Source of the DNA: Roseiarcus sp963820775
GTDB lineage: Bacteria > Pseudomonadota > Alphaproteobacteria > Rhizobiales > Beijerinckiaceae
Assembly (NCBI GenBank): GCA_963820775.1
Contig: CAWGBF010000008.1
Location: forward strand, 434,001 to 498,000
Length of the DNA: 64,000 nt
Direction: 5' to 3'
This document shows positions 43,723 to 52,950 of the stretch, in pieces; positions within the stretch are counted from its first letter, which is position 1, and every line of letters begins with the position of its first letter. The notes under the pieces were generated by a model. The model saw nothing but the letters and a program-made list of their open reading frames with translations, did no database searches and was not told the origin of the DNA. Both the position numbers and the translations under genes were made by a program.

Positions 43723-44529
43723 TCAGCCGCCCCGGTCGATGAACCGCTCGCCGCGATGCAGGGCGTCCGCCTCAGCCGTTAGTTGGCCGTCGGGCCCATG
43801 CAGAATAAATCCTGGCGCGAGGCGCAGCGGGGCCTTGGAGCCCTTCACGCCCGAGACCAGAAGACGATGCGCGCTCGCGCCGATCGTGGGATGAACCGGC
43901 AGCAGCTTGAGCGCCCCGAGCCGGCTTCCGATCGCCGCGAGGATCACGCTCAGCGCGCCGGGGCGGTGGATCATCACGAATCGCCCGCCCGGGGCCAGAA
44001 TCGCGAGCGAAGCCCGAATCCACTCGGCGAGGGTCGCGCCTGGCTCTGCGCGCGGCATGACATGCGCTCGCGCCTTGCCCTTGTCCGGAGAGGCGCGGAC
44101 CGCCCTGGCGTCGAAGAACGGCGGGTTGGTGACGACGCAATCGGCCAGTCCGTCGGCCAGCCCGGCGCTCCGCCGTTCGGGCGGATTGAGCGCATCGAGC
44201 CGAAGGACGCGCACGCGCTCGGAAAGGCCGTTGCGCGCCGCATTGCTTTCGGCCAGTTGCGCCAGCTCGGGATCGATTTCGACAAGATCGGCTGAGGCCA
44301 GCGGGGCGCGCCGCGCCAGCGCGAGGCCGACCGCGCCGACTCCAGCGCCAACGTCGACGATCCGGCCTTGCCGAGCGTCGCCCGCCGCCGCGACAAGCAG
44401 GGCCGCGTCCGTTCCGACCCGATGGCCGCGCTTCGGTTGCAGGAGCAGGAGCCGGCCGCCGAGCCAGCGGTCCTCGGTCAGCCCGTCCGTGGCTTCGGGG
44501 CTCTCAAGCTGAGCCGAGGGGTCAGGCAT
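43723..44529 (-). CDS. tRNA1(Val) adenine methyltransferase-like protein (TrmN6 family)
   Basis: The 268-residue protein is a class I SAM-dependent methyltransferase: IVDVGAGVGAVGLALA (motif I) and CVVTNPPFFDARAV (NPPF motif of N6-adenine enzymes). The N-terminal RLLLLQPKRGHRVGTDAALL is typical of the TrmN6/YfiC group, which modifies adenine 37 of tRNA-Val. Start is ATG 44529; a GTG at 44532 precedes it. The gene overlaps the DUF2007 gene by eight bases on the same strand. Confidence 0.82.
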   Translation of the reverse strand: MPDPSAQLESPEATDGLTEDRWLGGRLLLLQPKRGHRVGTDAALLVAAAGDARQGRIVDVGAGVGAVGLALARRAPLASADLVEIDPELAQLAESNAARNGLSERVRVLRLDALNPPERRSAGLADGLADCVVTNPPFFDARAVRASPDKGKARAHVMPRAEPGATLAEWIRASLAILAPGGRFVMIHRPGALSVILAAIGSRLGALKLLPVHPTIGASAHRLLVSGVKGSKAPLRLAPGFILHGPDGQLTAEADALHRGERFIDRGG

Positions 44530-44746
44530 CACGCAGTTCTTTTCCCAGACCCGCCTCGACCAGGAGGCGGCGAACCCGTCCCTCCTCTGTTCCGTCGACC
44601 AGAATCCGCCTCGGCAGGAAGCCGAGCGAGCCCTCGACGGCCGCCATGTGCTGGTCGGCGACGAAATAGGCGACCCGCTCCGCTTTCAGGATCGATTCGA
44701 TGACGCTGATGAGAACGAGATCGTTGGTGCGCAGGATTTCGACCAA
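44522..44746 (-). CDS. DUF2007-family small protein
   Basis: The 74-residue product matches the DUF2007 family: LRTNDLVLISVIESILKAERVAYFVAD, then GSLGFLPRRILVDGTEEGRVRRLL. A TTG at 44746 is the likely start because the conserved region begins right after it; no ATG fits. Function unknown (sometimes called a putative signal-transducing protein). It overlaps trmN6-like by eight bases and is divergent from the polyprenyl synthase gene 82 bases away, an arrangement often seen in related genomes. Confidence 0.72.
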   Translation of the reverse strand: MVEILRTNDLVLISVIESILKAERVAYFVADQHMAAVEGSLGFLPRRILVDGTEEGRVRRLLVEAGLGKELRDA

Positions 44747-44828
44747 AACAGACCTCGATTGGCTCACTTGCCGCGTCGGTGGGCCGTCTTTATGGTCGCC
44801 GCGCGGGATCTGGCAAGGGAATGCTTGC

Positions 44829-45843
44829 GTGGGAATTGTCGTTCCACTTGAAGATAAATCGGCCGATCGCCTTATCGAGCCGCTGACGAGCCTCGTCGCG
44901 AGCGACATGGCCAAGGTCAATCAGACGATTTTGTCGCGCACCGGATCCGAGGTGACGATGATCCCGGAGGTCGCCAATCACCTCATCGCTTCGGGCGGCA
45001 AGCGGATGCGTCCGATCCTGACCCTGGCGACCTCTGGACTTTGCGGCTATGGCGGCGAAGGTCACATCAAGCTCGCCGCTGCGGTCGAATTCATGCATAC
45101 CGCGACGCTTCTGCATGACGACGTCGTCGACGAGAGCGACCTGCGCCGCGGCAAGGCGGCCGCGCGGGTGCTTTGGGGCAACGAGGCCAGCGTCCTGGTC
45201 GGCGATTTTCTCTTAGGCCAAGCCTTCAAGATGATGGTCGAGGTCGGCTCGCTGCTCCTGCCTCGAGGTGTTGTCCGGCGCCGCAGTGGTGATCGCCGAG
45301 GGTGAAGTGATGCAGCTCTCGGCCGCCAAGGACACGGAGACGACCGAGGACGCCTATCTCTCCGTCATCCGCGCCAAGACCGCGGCGCTGTTCGCCGCGG
45401 CCTGCGAGGTCGGGCCAATTCTCGCCGGCCGCTCCAAGGCGGAGATCGCGGCCTGCCAGGGCTACGGCGCCAATCTCGGTATCGCCTTTCAGCTCATCGA
45501 CGACGCGCTCGACTATGGCGGGACTTCGGCCAAGCTCGGCAAGAATGTCGGCGATGATTTCCGCGAGGGAAAGATCACCCTGCCGGTGGTGCTGTCGTTC
45601 CGGCGCGGGGCGACGCAGGAGCGCGAGTTCTGGCGCCGCACGCTGGAAAAGGGGGAGGTCGTCGACGGCGATCTCGAATTCGCGCTGGCGACGATGAAGA
45701 AGCATCGCGCGCTCGAAGATACCATCGAGCGCGCCCGCCACTATGGCGCGATGGCCCTCGACGCGCTCGAATTGTTCGCGGCGTCGCCATGGAAACATGC
45801 TTTGCGCGACGCGGTCGACTTCACCATCGGCCGGGCGCATTGA
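44829..45843 (+). pseudogene. ispB: Polyprenyl (octa/decaprenyl) diphosphate synthase gene with a one-base frameshift
   Basis: The first frame (GTG 44829) has MIPEVANHLIASGGKRMRPILTL and the first Asp-rich motif LLHDDVVDESDLRRG. The second frame (45268 on) has VLSGAAVVIAEGEVMQLSAA and the second Asp-rich motif FQLIDDALDYGG. Homology passes from one frame to the other at 45251-45262, where the sequence reads CTGCTCCTGCCTCG; one base too many (or too few) separates GSL from CLEVLSG. A product of about 337 residues would normally supply the ubiquinone side chain, an essential role, so either this is a sequencing or assembly error or another copy exists. Confidence 0.8.
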
Positions 45844-45970
45844 GGTCGGACGCCGTCCGACCTTTTATTGCGGCGCGGCGGCACGCCGATTTTCCTCCGA
45901 GGCAATGGATGGAGCACGTTTGATTCGGCGATCGATAAGATTGGGGATTTGTCGAACGCGACCCCGACGA

Positions 45971-47268
45971 AGCTGGACGCTTCTAAGAACCTCGCGCCTT
46001 CCAGCATTTTCTGATTCATATCACTCCCAGGTGGAGTGGGAGGCGAATTGATGCGCGGCCAGGGGGGACTTTTCGACGTCGACGAGCGGCTGAAGCGGCT
46101 GAGCGATCTCGGCGATCAGTTGCAGGCTTTCGCAGCGGCGGTCGATTTCGAGATTTTCCGGTCCGAGCTGACGCGGGCGCTGGCCTACTCGGACGGCTCG
46201 CAGGGCGGCCGACCGCCGTTCGACCCTGTGATGATGTTCAAGATCCTGGTGATCCAGGCGGCCAACACCCTCTCGGACGAGCGTACCGAGTTTCTGATCA
46301 ACGACCGCCTGTCGTTCATGCGGTTTCTCGGGTTGAGCCTATCCGATCGGGTTCCCGACGCTCGCACGATCTGGCTGTTCCGGGAAAAGCTGACCAGGGC
46401 CGAGGCGATTAAGCCACTGTTCGACCGGTTCGACGCGGCGCTGCGCGAGGCTGGCTACGTCGCTATGGGCGGCCAGATCGTCGACGCCTCGCTGATCGCC
46501 GCGCCCAAGCAGCGCAACACCGAGGAGGAGAAGAAGGCGGTCAAGGAGGGGCGCATTCCGGAGGCTTGGAAAGCCCAGCCAGCCAAGCTCCGGCAGAAGG
46601 ACCGTGACGCGCGCTGGACGGTCAAGTTCAGCAAGGCCAAGGCCAGGCCGGATGGGACGGTTCCTCCGGTCGACATCGCTATTCCGACATTCGGCTACCA
46701 AAACCATGTCTCGATCGACCGCGAACATGGGCTGATCCGGCGGTGGGAGGCGACCGACGCTGCGGCCTACGAGGGCGCGCGGCTGCGTGAGGGGCTGCTC
46801 GACAAGACCAACACCGCGAGCCCCGTCTGGGCCGACACGGCCTACCGCTCGAAGGCCAATGAGGCGTTCCTCGAAAAGAATGGGTTCGTCAGCCGCGTCC
46901 ATCGCAAGAAGCCGGCGGGCCGGCCCATGCCGGAGACGACGCGGCGCGCCAACGCGCTCAAGTCCAAAGTCCGCTCCGGCGTCGAACACGTCTTCGCCGT
47001 GCAGAAGGACAAGATGGACCTCTTCGTCCGCACCATCGGCATCGCCCGGGCGAAAACCAAGATCGGCATGGCCAACCTCGTCTACAACTTCCGCAGGCTC
47101 GTCTTCCTCGATCGTCTCGCTGCCGCCTGACCCCCGCGCCAAAGGGCCGCCCGGTCGCCGCAGCATGCGGCGCCCTATGCCGCATCCAAAACCGAGATCC
47201 CGCACCTCAAAATCGCGTCACTCGACCCGTCTCCGTCCGGAAAAACGCGTTTATAGAACCGTCCAGCT
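45971..47268. mobile_element. IS5-type insertion sequence
   Basis: The left end AGCTGGACGCTTCTA (45971) and the reverse complement of the right end AGCTGGACGGTTCTA (ending 47268) match at 14 of 15 positions, giving terminal inverted repeats around a single intact transposase gene of 364 codons. The element is about 1.3 kb. Target duplication is unclear. It lies between the broken ispB-like gene and hemA. Confidence 0.65.
46051..47130 (+). CDS. IS5-family transposase
   Basis: The product, about 360 residues, is an intact DDE transposase of the IS5 group. The N-terminal part contains GGRPPFDPVMMFKILVIQ, followed by FLINDRLSFMRFLGLSLSDRVPDARTIWLFRE. The DDE residues lie in GQIVDASLI (first Asp), SPVWADTAYRS (second Asp) and the Glu of RSGVEHVFAVQKDKM. 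The start codon in the first 16 bases is uncertain: a short leader may begin at 46036 or 46051. It is complete and could be functional. Confidence 0.85.
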   Translation: MRGQGGLFDVDERLKRLSDLGDQLQAFAAAVDFEIFRSELTRALAYSDGSQGGRPPFDPVMMFKILVIQAANTLSDERTEFLINDRLSFMRFLGLSLSDRVPDARTIWLFREKLTRAEAIKPLFDRFDAALREAGYVAMGGQIVDASLIAAPKQRNTEEEKKAVKEGRIPEAWKAQPAKLRQKDRDARWTVKFSKAKARPDGTVPPVDIAIPTFGYQNHVSIDREHGLIRRWEATDAAAYEGARLREGLLDKTNTASPVWADTAYRSKANEAFLEKNGFVSRVHRKKPAGRPMPETTRRANALKSKVRSGVEHVFAVQKDKMDLFVRTIGIARAKTKIGMANLVYNFRRLVFLDRLAAA

Positions 47269-47765
47269 GATACGGCAATTTTTCCACGACGTTGGCGATC
47301 CGACGTTCACCGCTTCTGATTGAACTTTGGTTTAGGGTTTGCATACAAACGTGCCACCGCAATCAACGTGGGTGCAATAGAGCGCTACGCGCAAATCGCT
47401 AAGCTTGCGTTCCACGAACTTAACTTGCCGAGGTCGCCGTCAATATTCGTAACCCTGCGTCTCCCGCTCAGATCAGTCTGGGAGTTCCAAGTTTCGCCGG
47501 CGCCGCCGGCGTCCGAGGCCCTTCGGGGCTGCCCTCCTTGGGCGTTTCCTCCCCAAACTCGAGGCCCTGGCTTCATCATGGCCGGGGCCTCCTTTTCCCG
47601 AATATAACGCGGAGTTGCTGGGGTTCGCCATTCTCGCCGCCTGAGCTGGACAAATGTGAGGGGCGTCACACTCCGACAGCCGAAAGACTGGACAAGTTTT
47701 CGCGCGCCGTTTAGCGAAGAGGAAAGCGGTTCTGGGCTAAAAGGTCAGGCCGGAAAGGACAGGCG
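47269..47765. other. Gene-free region between IS5 element and hemA, with terminator
   Basis: No gene is supported in 497 bases. GAGGCCC pairs with GGGCCTC (47561-47591) around a 17-base loop with four T following, a plausible terminator on the plus strand. The promoter of hemA is probably in the last 100 bases, but no clear hexamers are visible. Confidence 0.45.
47561..47596 (+). terminator. Hairpin terminator upstream of hemA
   Basis: A 7-bp stem (GAGGCCC/GGGCCTC) with further partial pairing inside the loop is followed by CTTTT. It would block read-through from the IS5 element into hemA. Confidence 0.5.
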
Positions 47766-49067
47766 ATGGATTATCAGCGGAGCTTCGAGGACGCGATTGC
47801 GCGTCTGAAGGCGGAAGGGCGCTACCGCATTTTCGCCAATCTCGAGCGCGACGCGCGCCGGTTCCCGATGGCCCAGTGGCGTCCAGAAGGCGAGGCGGAC
47901 CGGCCGCGCGACGTGACCGTCTGGTGCTCGAACGACTATCTCAGCATGGGCGGTCATCCCGAGGTCATCGAAGCCTCGGTGAGGGCTGTCCGCGCCCATG
48001 GGGCAGGGGCGGGCGGAACCCGCAACATCTCCGGCACGCACAATCCGATCGTCGAGCTCGAGGCCGAGCTTGCCGACCTGCATGGCAAGCCGGCGGCGCT
48101 CGCCTTCACCTCCGGCTGGGTGTCCAATCTGGCGGCGATTTCGACCATCGCCGGCATCTTGCCCAATTGCCTCATCCTGTCCGATGCGCTCAACCACAAT
48201 TCGATGATCGAGGGCGTCAGACGGTCGGGCTGCGAGAAGCGCGTATGGCGGCACAATGACGTCGCTCATCTCGAAGAGCTGCTCGCCGCGGAGCCGCGCG
48301 ACCGCGCCAAGCTCGTCGTGTTCGAGAGCCTTTACTCGATGGACGGCGACATGGCGCCGATCGCTGCGATCGTGGCGCTGGCTAAAGAATACAACGCGCT
48401 CACCTATATCGACGAGGTCCATGCGGTCGGCCTCTATGGACCGCGCGGCGGCGGCTTGAGCGAACGCGAAGGGCTTGCGGCCCGCATTGACGTCATCGAA
48501 GGCACGCTGGCGAAGGGCTTCGGCTCGCTCGGCGGCTATATAGCGGCGAGCGAGGCGATCGTTGACGCGGTCAGAAGTTTCGCCCCCTCGTTCATCTTTA
48601 CCTCGACCCTCCCGCCGAGCGTCGCCGCCAGCGCCGCCGCCGCGGTCAAGCATTTGAAGCGATCGAGCGCCGAGCGCGACCGGCACCAGCACATGGCGAA
48701 GCTCGTCAAGCACGCGCTTCGCGCCGCGGGCCTGCCGGTGATGGACAATCCCTCGCATATCGTGCCGGTGCTGGTCGGCGACGCCAGACAATGCCGCGCG
48801 GCCAGCGAACTCCTGCTCGAGCGGCATGCGATCTACATCCAGCCGATCAACTATCCGACCGTCGCCAGGGGGACGGAGCGCCTGCGGGTGACCCCGACGC
48901 CTGCCCATAGCGAAGCCCAGGTCGCCGATCTGGTCGAGGCTTTGGTCGACGTGTGGAAGACGCTCGGCCTCAAGTTCGAGGAGGCGCGCGTGATCCCGCT
49001 GTTCCGTGCCAATGCGAGCGAGGACGCCCATTGCGTCTATCCGGAGATGAAACGGGCCGCGGAATAG
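47766..49067 (+). CDS. hemA: 5-aminolevulinate synthase
   Basis: The 433-residue PLP enzyme matches the ALAS family: VWCSNDYLSMGGHPEV, HGAGAGGTRNISGTHN, YIDEVHAVGLYGPRG and the PLP lysine in EGTLAKGFGSLGG. It condenses glycine and succinyl-CoA to 5-aminolevulinate in the C4 heme pathway, an alphaproteobacterial trait. hemE and hemF follow in the same direction with overlap or close spacing, forming a heme operon. Confidence 0.95.
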   Translation: MDYQRSFEDAIARLKAEGRYRIFANLERDARRFPMAQWRPEGEADRPRDVTVWCSNDYLSMGGHPEVIEASVRAVRAHGAGAGGTRNISGTHNPIVELEAELADLHGKPAALAFTSGWVSNLAAISTIAGILPNCLILSDALNHNSMIEGVRRSGCEKRVWRHNDVAHLEELLAAEPRDRAKLVVFESLYSMDGDMAPIAAIVALAKEYNALTYIDEVHAVGLYGPRGGGLSEREGLAARIDVIEGTLAKGFGSLGGYIAASEAIVDAVRSFAPSFIFTSTLPPSVAASAAAAVKHLKRSSAERDRHQHMAKLVKHALRAAGLPVMDNPSHIVPVLVGDARQCRAASELLLERHAIYIQPINYPTVARGTERLRVTPTPAHSEAQVADLVEALVDVWKTLGLKFEEARVIPLFRANASEDAHCVYPEMKRAAE

Positions 49068-50128
49068 GATCGATTTCGGCGCCGCAAGCGAGTTTTGCCA
49101 AGCCCTTCCTCGCCGTGCTCGCGGGCGAGCGGCGAAAAACGCCGCCGATCTGGCTCATGCGCCAGGCGGGCCGCTACCTGCCCGAATACCGCGACCTTCG
49201 GGCCAAGGCCCCGACATTTCTCGACTTTTGCTACACGCCTCGCCTGGCGGTCGAGGCGACGTTGCAGCCGATTCGCCGGTTCGGCTTCGATGCGGCGATT
49301 CTGTTCTCCGACATCCTCGTCCTCCCCGACGCGCTCGGCCAGAGCGTCTCCTTTGAAACCGGCGATGGCCCGCGTCTCGATCCGATCGGCGACGCCGACG
49401 GACTGGCGAGGCTCAGCCCAGAGCCCGACTGGAGCCGGCTTGCGCCGGTGTTTGAAACGCTCGACCGCCTCAAAGCTGACTTGCCGAAGGAAATAGCGCT
49501 GATCGGCTTCTGCGGCGCGCCGTGGACGGTGGCGAGCTACATGATCGCGGGCCGCGGCACGCCGGATCAGGCGCCTGCGCGGCTCTTCGCCTATCGCCAT
49601 CCGGACCTGTTCGCGCGCCTGATCGACCAACTCGTCGACGCTTCGGCCGAATACCTGCGCCGTCAATTCGCGGCCGGCGCGGACGCGGCGCAGATCTTCA
49701 ACTCCTGGGCTGGCGTGCTGCCGCCGGCCGAATTCGACCGCTGGTGCGTCGCGCCGATCGCGGCGATCGCAGCCAAAGTTCGCGACGAAACGCCGCATGC
49801 GCGGCTGATCGCCTTTCCGCGCGGCGCAGGCGCACAGCTCGCCAAATTCGCTGGCCTCGCTGGAATCGACGCGATTGGCCTCGACACGGCTGTCGAGCCT
49901 AAGGCCGCCGCAGCCGCTTTGCCCGAGCGGGTGACGCTCCAGGGCAATCTTGATCCGTTGGCGCTGGTTGCCGGCGGACGGCGCCTCGACGAGGAAATCG
50001 AGCGCGTGCTGAGCGGCTTTGCGGGTTGCGCCCATATTTTCAATCTCGGCCATGGCGTCCTGCCCGAGACGTCGACCGATCATGTCGAGCGCCTGGTCGC
50101 CCGGGTGCGCGGCCAGCGAGCGCTATGA
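49031..50128 (+). CDS. hemE: Uroporphyrinogen decarboxylase
   Basis: The product, about 365 residues, has the HemE markers PPIWLMRQAGRYLPEYR, AILFSDILVLPDALGQ, GFCGAPWTVASYM and FNLGHGVLPET. It decarboxylates uroporphyrinogen III to coproporphyrinogen III. The start is uncertain: no ATG fits. TTG 49031 overlaps hemA by 37 bases and has GAGGA a few bases upstream, so it is preferred; homologues start about 10 residues before PPIWLMRQ, so some extra N-terminal residues would be present. It ends with an ATGA overlap to hemF. Confidence 0.85.
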   Translation: MRLSGDETGRGIGSISAPQASFAKPFLAVLAGERRKTPPIWLMRQAGRYLPEYRDLRAKAPTFLDFCYTPRLAVEATLQPIRRFGFDAAILFSDILVLPDALGQSVSFETGDGPRLDPIGDADGLARLSPEPDWSRLAPVFETLDRLKADLPKEIALIGFCGAPWTVASYMIAGRGTPDQAPARLFAYRHPDLFARLIDQLVDASAEYLRRQFAAGADAAQIFNSWAGVLPPAEFDRWCVAPIAAIAAKVRDETPHARLIAFPRGAGAQLAKFAGLAGIDAIGLDTAVEPKAAAAALPERVTLQGNLDPLALVAGGRRLDEEIERVLSGFAGCAHIFNLGHGVLPETSTDHVERLVARVRGQRAL

Positions 50129-51039
50129 ACGATTCAGCGGCTCCGCCCGAAGACCCGCGTTTCGCCCGTGTCCGCGACTGGTTCGAGACCCTGCAGCAGC
50201 GGATCATTGCGGCCATGGAGGCGCTCGAGCGCGAGTTCGCAGGCGTTGGCGCCGATCGCCCGCCGGGGCTTTTTGCGGTCGAGCCTTGGGAGCGAACCGA
50301 CGCGACCGGCCAGCCTGGCGGCGGCGGGCGTACGGCCATGCTGCGTGGGCGCTTGTTCGAGAAGATGGGCGCGCATTTTTCTGTCGTTCACGGCGCCTTT
50401 CCGGCCGAATTCGCGTCGCAAATTCCAGGCGCCGACACAGACCCGCGCTTCTGGGCGGCCGGCGTCTCGGTGATCGGCCATCCGTGGAGCCCGCATGCGC
50501 CGACCGTGCATATGAATACGCGGCTCGTGCGCACGACCAAGACGTGGTTCGGCGGCGGCGCGGATTTGACGCCGATGCTGGATGAGCGCCGCAAGCCGGA
50601 CGATCCGGACGCCATCGCCTTTCACGGGGCCATGCGCGCGGCTTGCGAGCGCCATCCGGCCGTCGCCGACGCCGAGCGGTTCAAGACCTGGTGCGATGAG
50701 TACTTTTATCTCAAGCATCGCAAGGAGCCGCGCGGCATCGGCGGCATCTTCTTCGACTATCTCAACAGCGCAGGGGACGCCGGCAATTCGGCTTTCGACG
50801 CTGATTTCGCCTTTGTGCGCGACGTCGGCGAGAGCTTTCTTGCGACCTACAGCCAGATTGTCCGGCGCAACGCCGAGAAACCATGGGAAGCGGCCGAGCG
50901 CGAGCAACAATTGGCGCGCCGCGGACGTTACGTGGAGTTCAATCTGCTATATGATCGCGGCACGATCTTCGGCTTGAAGACCGGCGGCAACGTGGCTTCG
51001 ATATTGTCCTCGATGCCGCCGCTGGCCAGCTGGCCCTGA
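50125..51039 (+). CDS. hemF: Coproporphyrinogen III oxidase, aerobic
   Basis: The 304-residue enzyme has HemF motifs: GGGGRTAMLRGRLFEKMGAHFS, PTVHMNTRL, WFGGGADLTPML and KEPRGIGGIFFDYL, and the C-terminal GRYVEFNLLYDRGT. It uses oxygen to convert coproporphyrinogen III to protoporphyrinogen IX. ATG 50125 overlaps the hemE stop (ATGA). The next gene (aldo/keto reductase) starts 30 bases later on the same strand. Confidence 0.95.
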   Translation: MNDSAAPPEDPRFARVRDWFETLQQRIIAAMEALEREFAGVGADRPPGLFAVEPWERTDATGQPGGGGRTAMLRGRLFEKMGAHFSVVHGAFPAEFASQIPGADTDPRFWAAGVSVIGHPWSPHAPTVHMNTRLVRTTKTWFGGGADLTPMLDERRKPDDPDAIAFHGAMRAACERHPAVADAERFKTWCDEYFYLKHRKEPRGIGGIFFDYLNSAGDAGNSAFDADFAFVRDVGESFLATYSQIVRRNAEKPWEAAEREQQLARRGRYVEFNLLYDRGTIFGLKTGGNVASILSSMPPLASWP

Positions 51040-51069
51040 GGGCTTCACGAAAACTCTCGGAGAGAACCC

Positions 51070-51933
51070 ATGAGCAACGCCGCTGAATCCGGCCGCTTTC
51101 GCATTGGCGGCGCCTTCGAGGTCAACCGCCTTGGCTTCGGCGCGATGCGCATTGTGGGCAAGGGGATCTGGGGTCCGCCTGCGGATCGCGCCGAAGTTCT
51201 GAAGACGCTGCGCCGGCTGCCTGACCTTGGCGTCGACTTCATCGACACCGCCGATTCCTATGGCCCCAATTTTTCCGAGGAGCTCATTCGGGAAGCGCTC
51301 GCGCCCTACGGCAAGATCCACGTCGCGACCAAGGGCGGGCTCACGCGCACCGGGCCGAACATCTGGGTTTCGGTTGGCCGGCCGGAATATCTGATCCAGC
51401 AGGCGAACACGAGCCGCTGGCGGCTCGGCGTCGAGACCATCGGCCTGTGGCAACTGCATCGCATCGATTCGAAAGTGCCGGCCAAGGAGCAGTTCGACGC
51501 CATCGCCTCGCTGATCAAGGACAAGGTCATCCGCTGCGCCGGCTTGTCGGAAGTCAGCGTCTCCGAGATCGAGGCGGCCTCGAAAGTCTTCCCGGTCGCG
51601 ACGGTGCAAAACCGCTATAATTTCATCGACCGGGCGAGCGAGGCGGCGCTCGACTATTGCGAGAAGCATAACATCGGCTTCATTCCCTGGGCGCCGCTCG
51701 ACGCTGGCGCGTCGGCGAAGCCCGGCTCGGCCTTGGACGCGATTGCGCATAAGCACAAGGCGAGCCCCGGCCAGATTGCGCTCGCCTGGCTCTTGAAGCG
51801 GAGCCCGGTCATGCTGCCGATTCCGGGCACCGGCAAGGTCGCGCATTTGGAGGAGAACGTCGGCGCGGCGGCGATCGAGCTCTCGGACGAGGAATTCGCC
51901 GCGCTCGACCGCGGCGGGCGCAGGGCCAAATGA
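51070..51933 (+). CDS. Aldo/keto reductase
   Basis: The 287-residue protein is an AKR TIM barrel with the catalytic tetrad visible: Asp in VDFIDTADSYGP, Tyr in the same segment, Lys in IHVATKGGLTR and His in WQLHRIDSK. The cofactor region PIPGTGKVAHLEEN is standard. It should reduce aldehydes or ketones with NADPH; the natural substrate is unknown. It follows hemF by 30 bases but is probably not a heme enzyme. A 16-bp hairpin follows the stop. Confidence 0.86.
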   Translation: MSNAAESGRFRIGGAFEVNRLGFGAMRIVGKGIWGPPADRAEVLKTLRRLPDLGVDFIDTADSYGPNFSEELIREALAPYGKIHVATKGGLTRTGPNIWVSVGRPEYLIQQANTSRWRLGVETIGLWQLHRIDSKVPAKEQFDAIASLIKDKVIRCAGLSEVSVSEIEAASKVFPVATVQNRYNFIDRASEAALDYCEKHNIGFIPWAPLDAGASAKPGSALDAIAHKHKASPGQIALAWLLKRSPVMLPIPGTGKVAHLEENVGAAAIELSDEEFAALDRGGRRAK

Positions 51934-51953
51934 TACCTTGTCCAGATGGAATT

Positions 51954-51990
51954 GCGTTTCCTTAGGACCCGGCCGGTCCTAAGGAAACGC
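51954..51990 (+). terminator. Perfect 16-bp hairpin between convergent genes
   Basis: GCGTTTCCTTAGGACC pairs perfectly with GGTCCTAAGGAAACGC around a five-base loop (CGGCC). It sits between the stop of the aldo/keto reductase (plus strand) and the stop of the lytic transglycosylase (minus strand), so it is well placed as a bidirectional terminator, although no clear T-run follows. Confidence 0.6.
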
Positions 51991-51991
51991 G

Positions 51992-52867
51992 CTAGCTCCT
52001 GAGCACTGCGCAGGCGCCGCCTACGGCCTGGATGCGCGCGCAAAGCCTCCGCGCTTCGCCCCCGGTCTGAGCGGGCAGGCGGACGCGGTAGAATGGTCGC
52101 CAGCCGCGGCTGCGCAGGACGGAGCCGAGAACAAACGGATTCATGTCGCCGATCACGCTTGCGTAATCGTGCTGGGCGCGTGCGAAGGCGCGCAGCGCGG
52201 AGCCTTTGGAAAAGCTGGCGGCGATCTGCACGCCCCAGGGCGCGAACCAGCCCGAGACGACGCCGGAAGCCGGCGCGGTCACGCGGAGGGCGGCGATGAG
52301 GCTCAGGCACGACGGGGCGGTCGCGAGCGCAGAGTCGGCGGGCGGCTTCTCGCTCCGCCACTCCTCGGCGTCGTGGCCGGTGACGCCAAGCACGTACTCC
52401 TGCGTCTCGAAGGGAAGCGAGCCTTTGCCGGCGAGCCAACGGGCAAGCGCGGTCGGGCCTGCATTATAGGCGGCCGCCGCCAGGCCCAGATTGCCGAACC
52501 GGAGCGTGAGCTCGTTCAGGAACCTCGCCGAGGCGGGAATCGCCGAAGCGGGATCGAACGGATCGACGAGCCCGCGTTCGTTCGCCGTCCCCGGCATGAA
52601 CTGGGCGACCCCTTGCGCGCCAGCGGGGCTGACCACGTTCGGCCGGAACGAACTCTCCCGCCAGATGAGTTTGGTGAAGAAACCGACCGGCAGCCCCTCC
52701 GCCTTGGCGGAAGCTTCGACGATCCCGCATAAGGTCGCGAGCGCATTGTCGGTCTCGAGACCGGCGTCGGCGTAGGCCGGGCCGCTCAGACATAAGGCAA
52801 GCGCGGCGAGCGCAATCGCTCTCCCCTTGGCGCCCGCTAAAGGCGGCCTGCGGCATGCGTCGTGCAT
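51992..52867 (-). CDS. Lytic transglycosylase with SLT domain and SPOR-like tail
   Basis: The product, about 290 residues, has a signal peptide (LALCLSGPAYA) followed by a soluble lytic transglycosylase domain: the catalytic Glu in TKLIWRESSFRPN, then SPAGAQGVAQFMPGTA and AAAYNAGPTALARWLAG. The C-terminal 70 residues, ending YRVRLPAQTGGEARRLCARIQAVGGACAV, resemble a SPOR peptidoglycan-binding domain. It cleaves glycan strands of the cell wall. ATG 52867 is chosen because the signal peptide starts there; 52915 is an alternative. Confidence 0.83.
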   Translation of the reverse strand: MHDACRRPPLAGAKGRAIALAALALCLSGPAYADAGLETDNALATLCGIVEASAKAEGLPVGFFTKLIWRESSFRPNVVSPAGAQGVAQFMPGTANERGLVDPFDPASAIPASARFLNELTLRFGNLGLAAAAYNAGPTALARWLAGKGSLPFETQEYVLGVTGHDAEEWRSEKPPADSALATAPSCLSLIAALRVTAPASGVVSGWFAPWGVQIAASFSKGSALRAFARAQHDYASVIGDMNPFVLGSVLRSRGWRPFYRVRLPAQTGGEARRLCARIQAVGGACAVLRS

Positions 52868-52950
52868 GCCTTTGCCCGCCGAGGCGCCGATGCTATAGGG
52901 GCCCGTCGCCAGCATGTCGCCCGTCTCCCGTCAACGAGAGTCCCTCTTAG

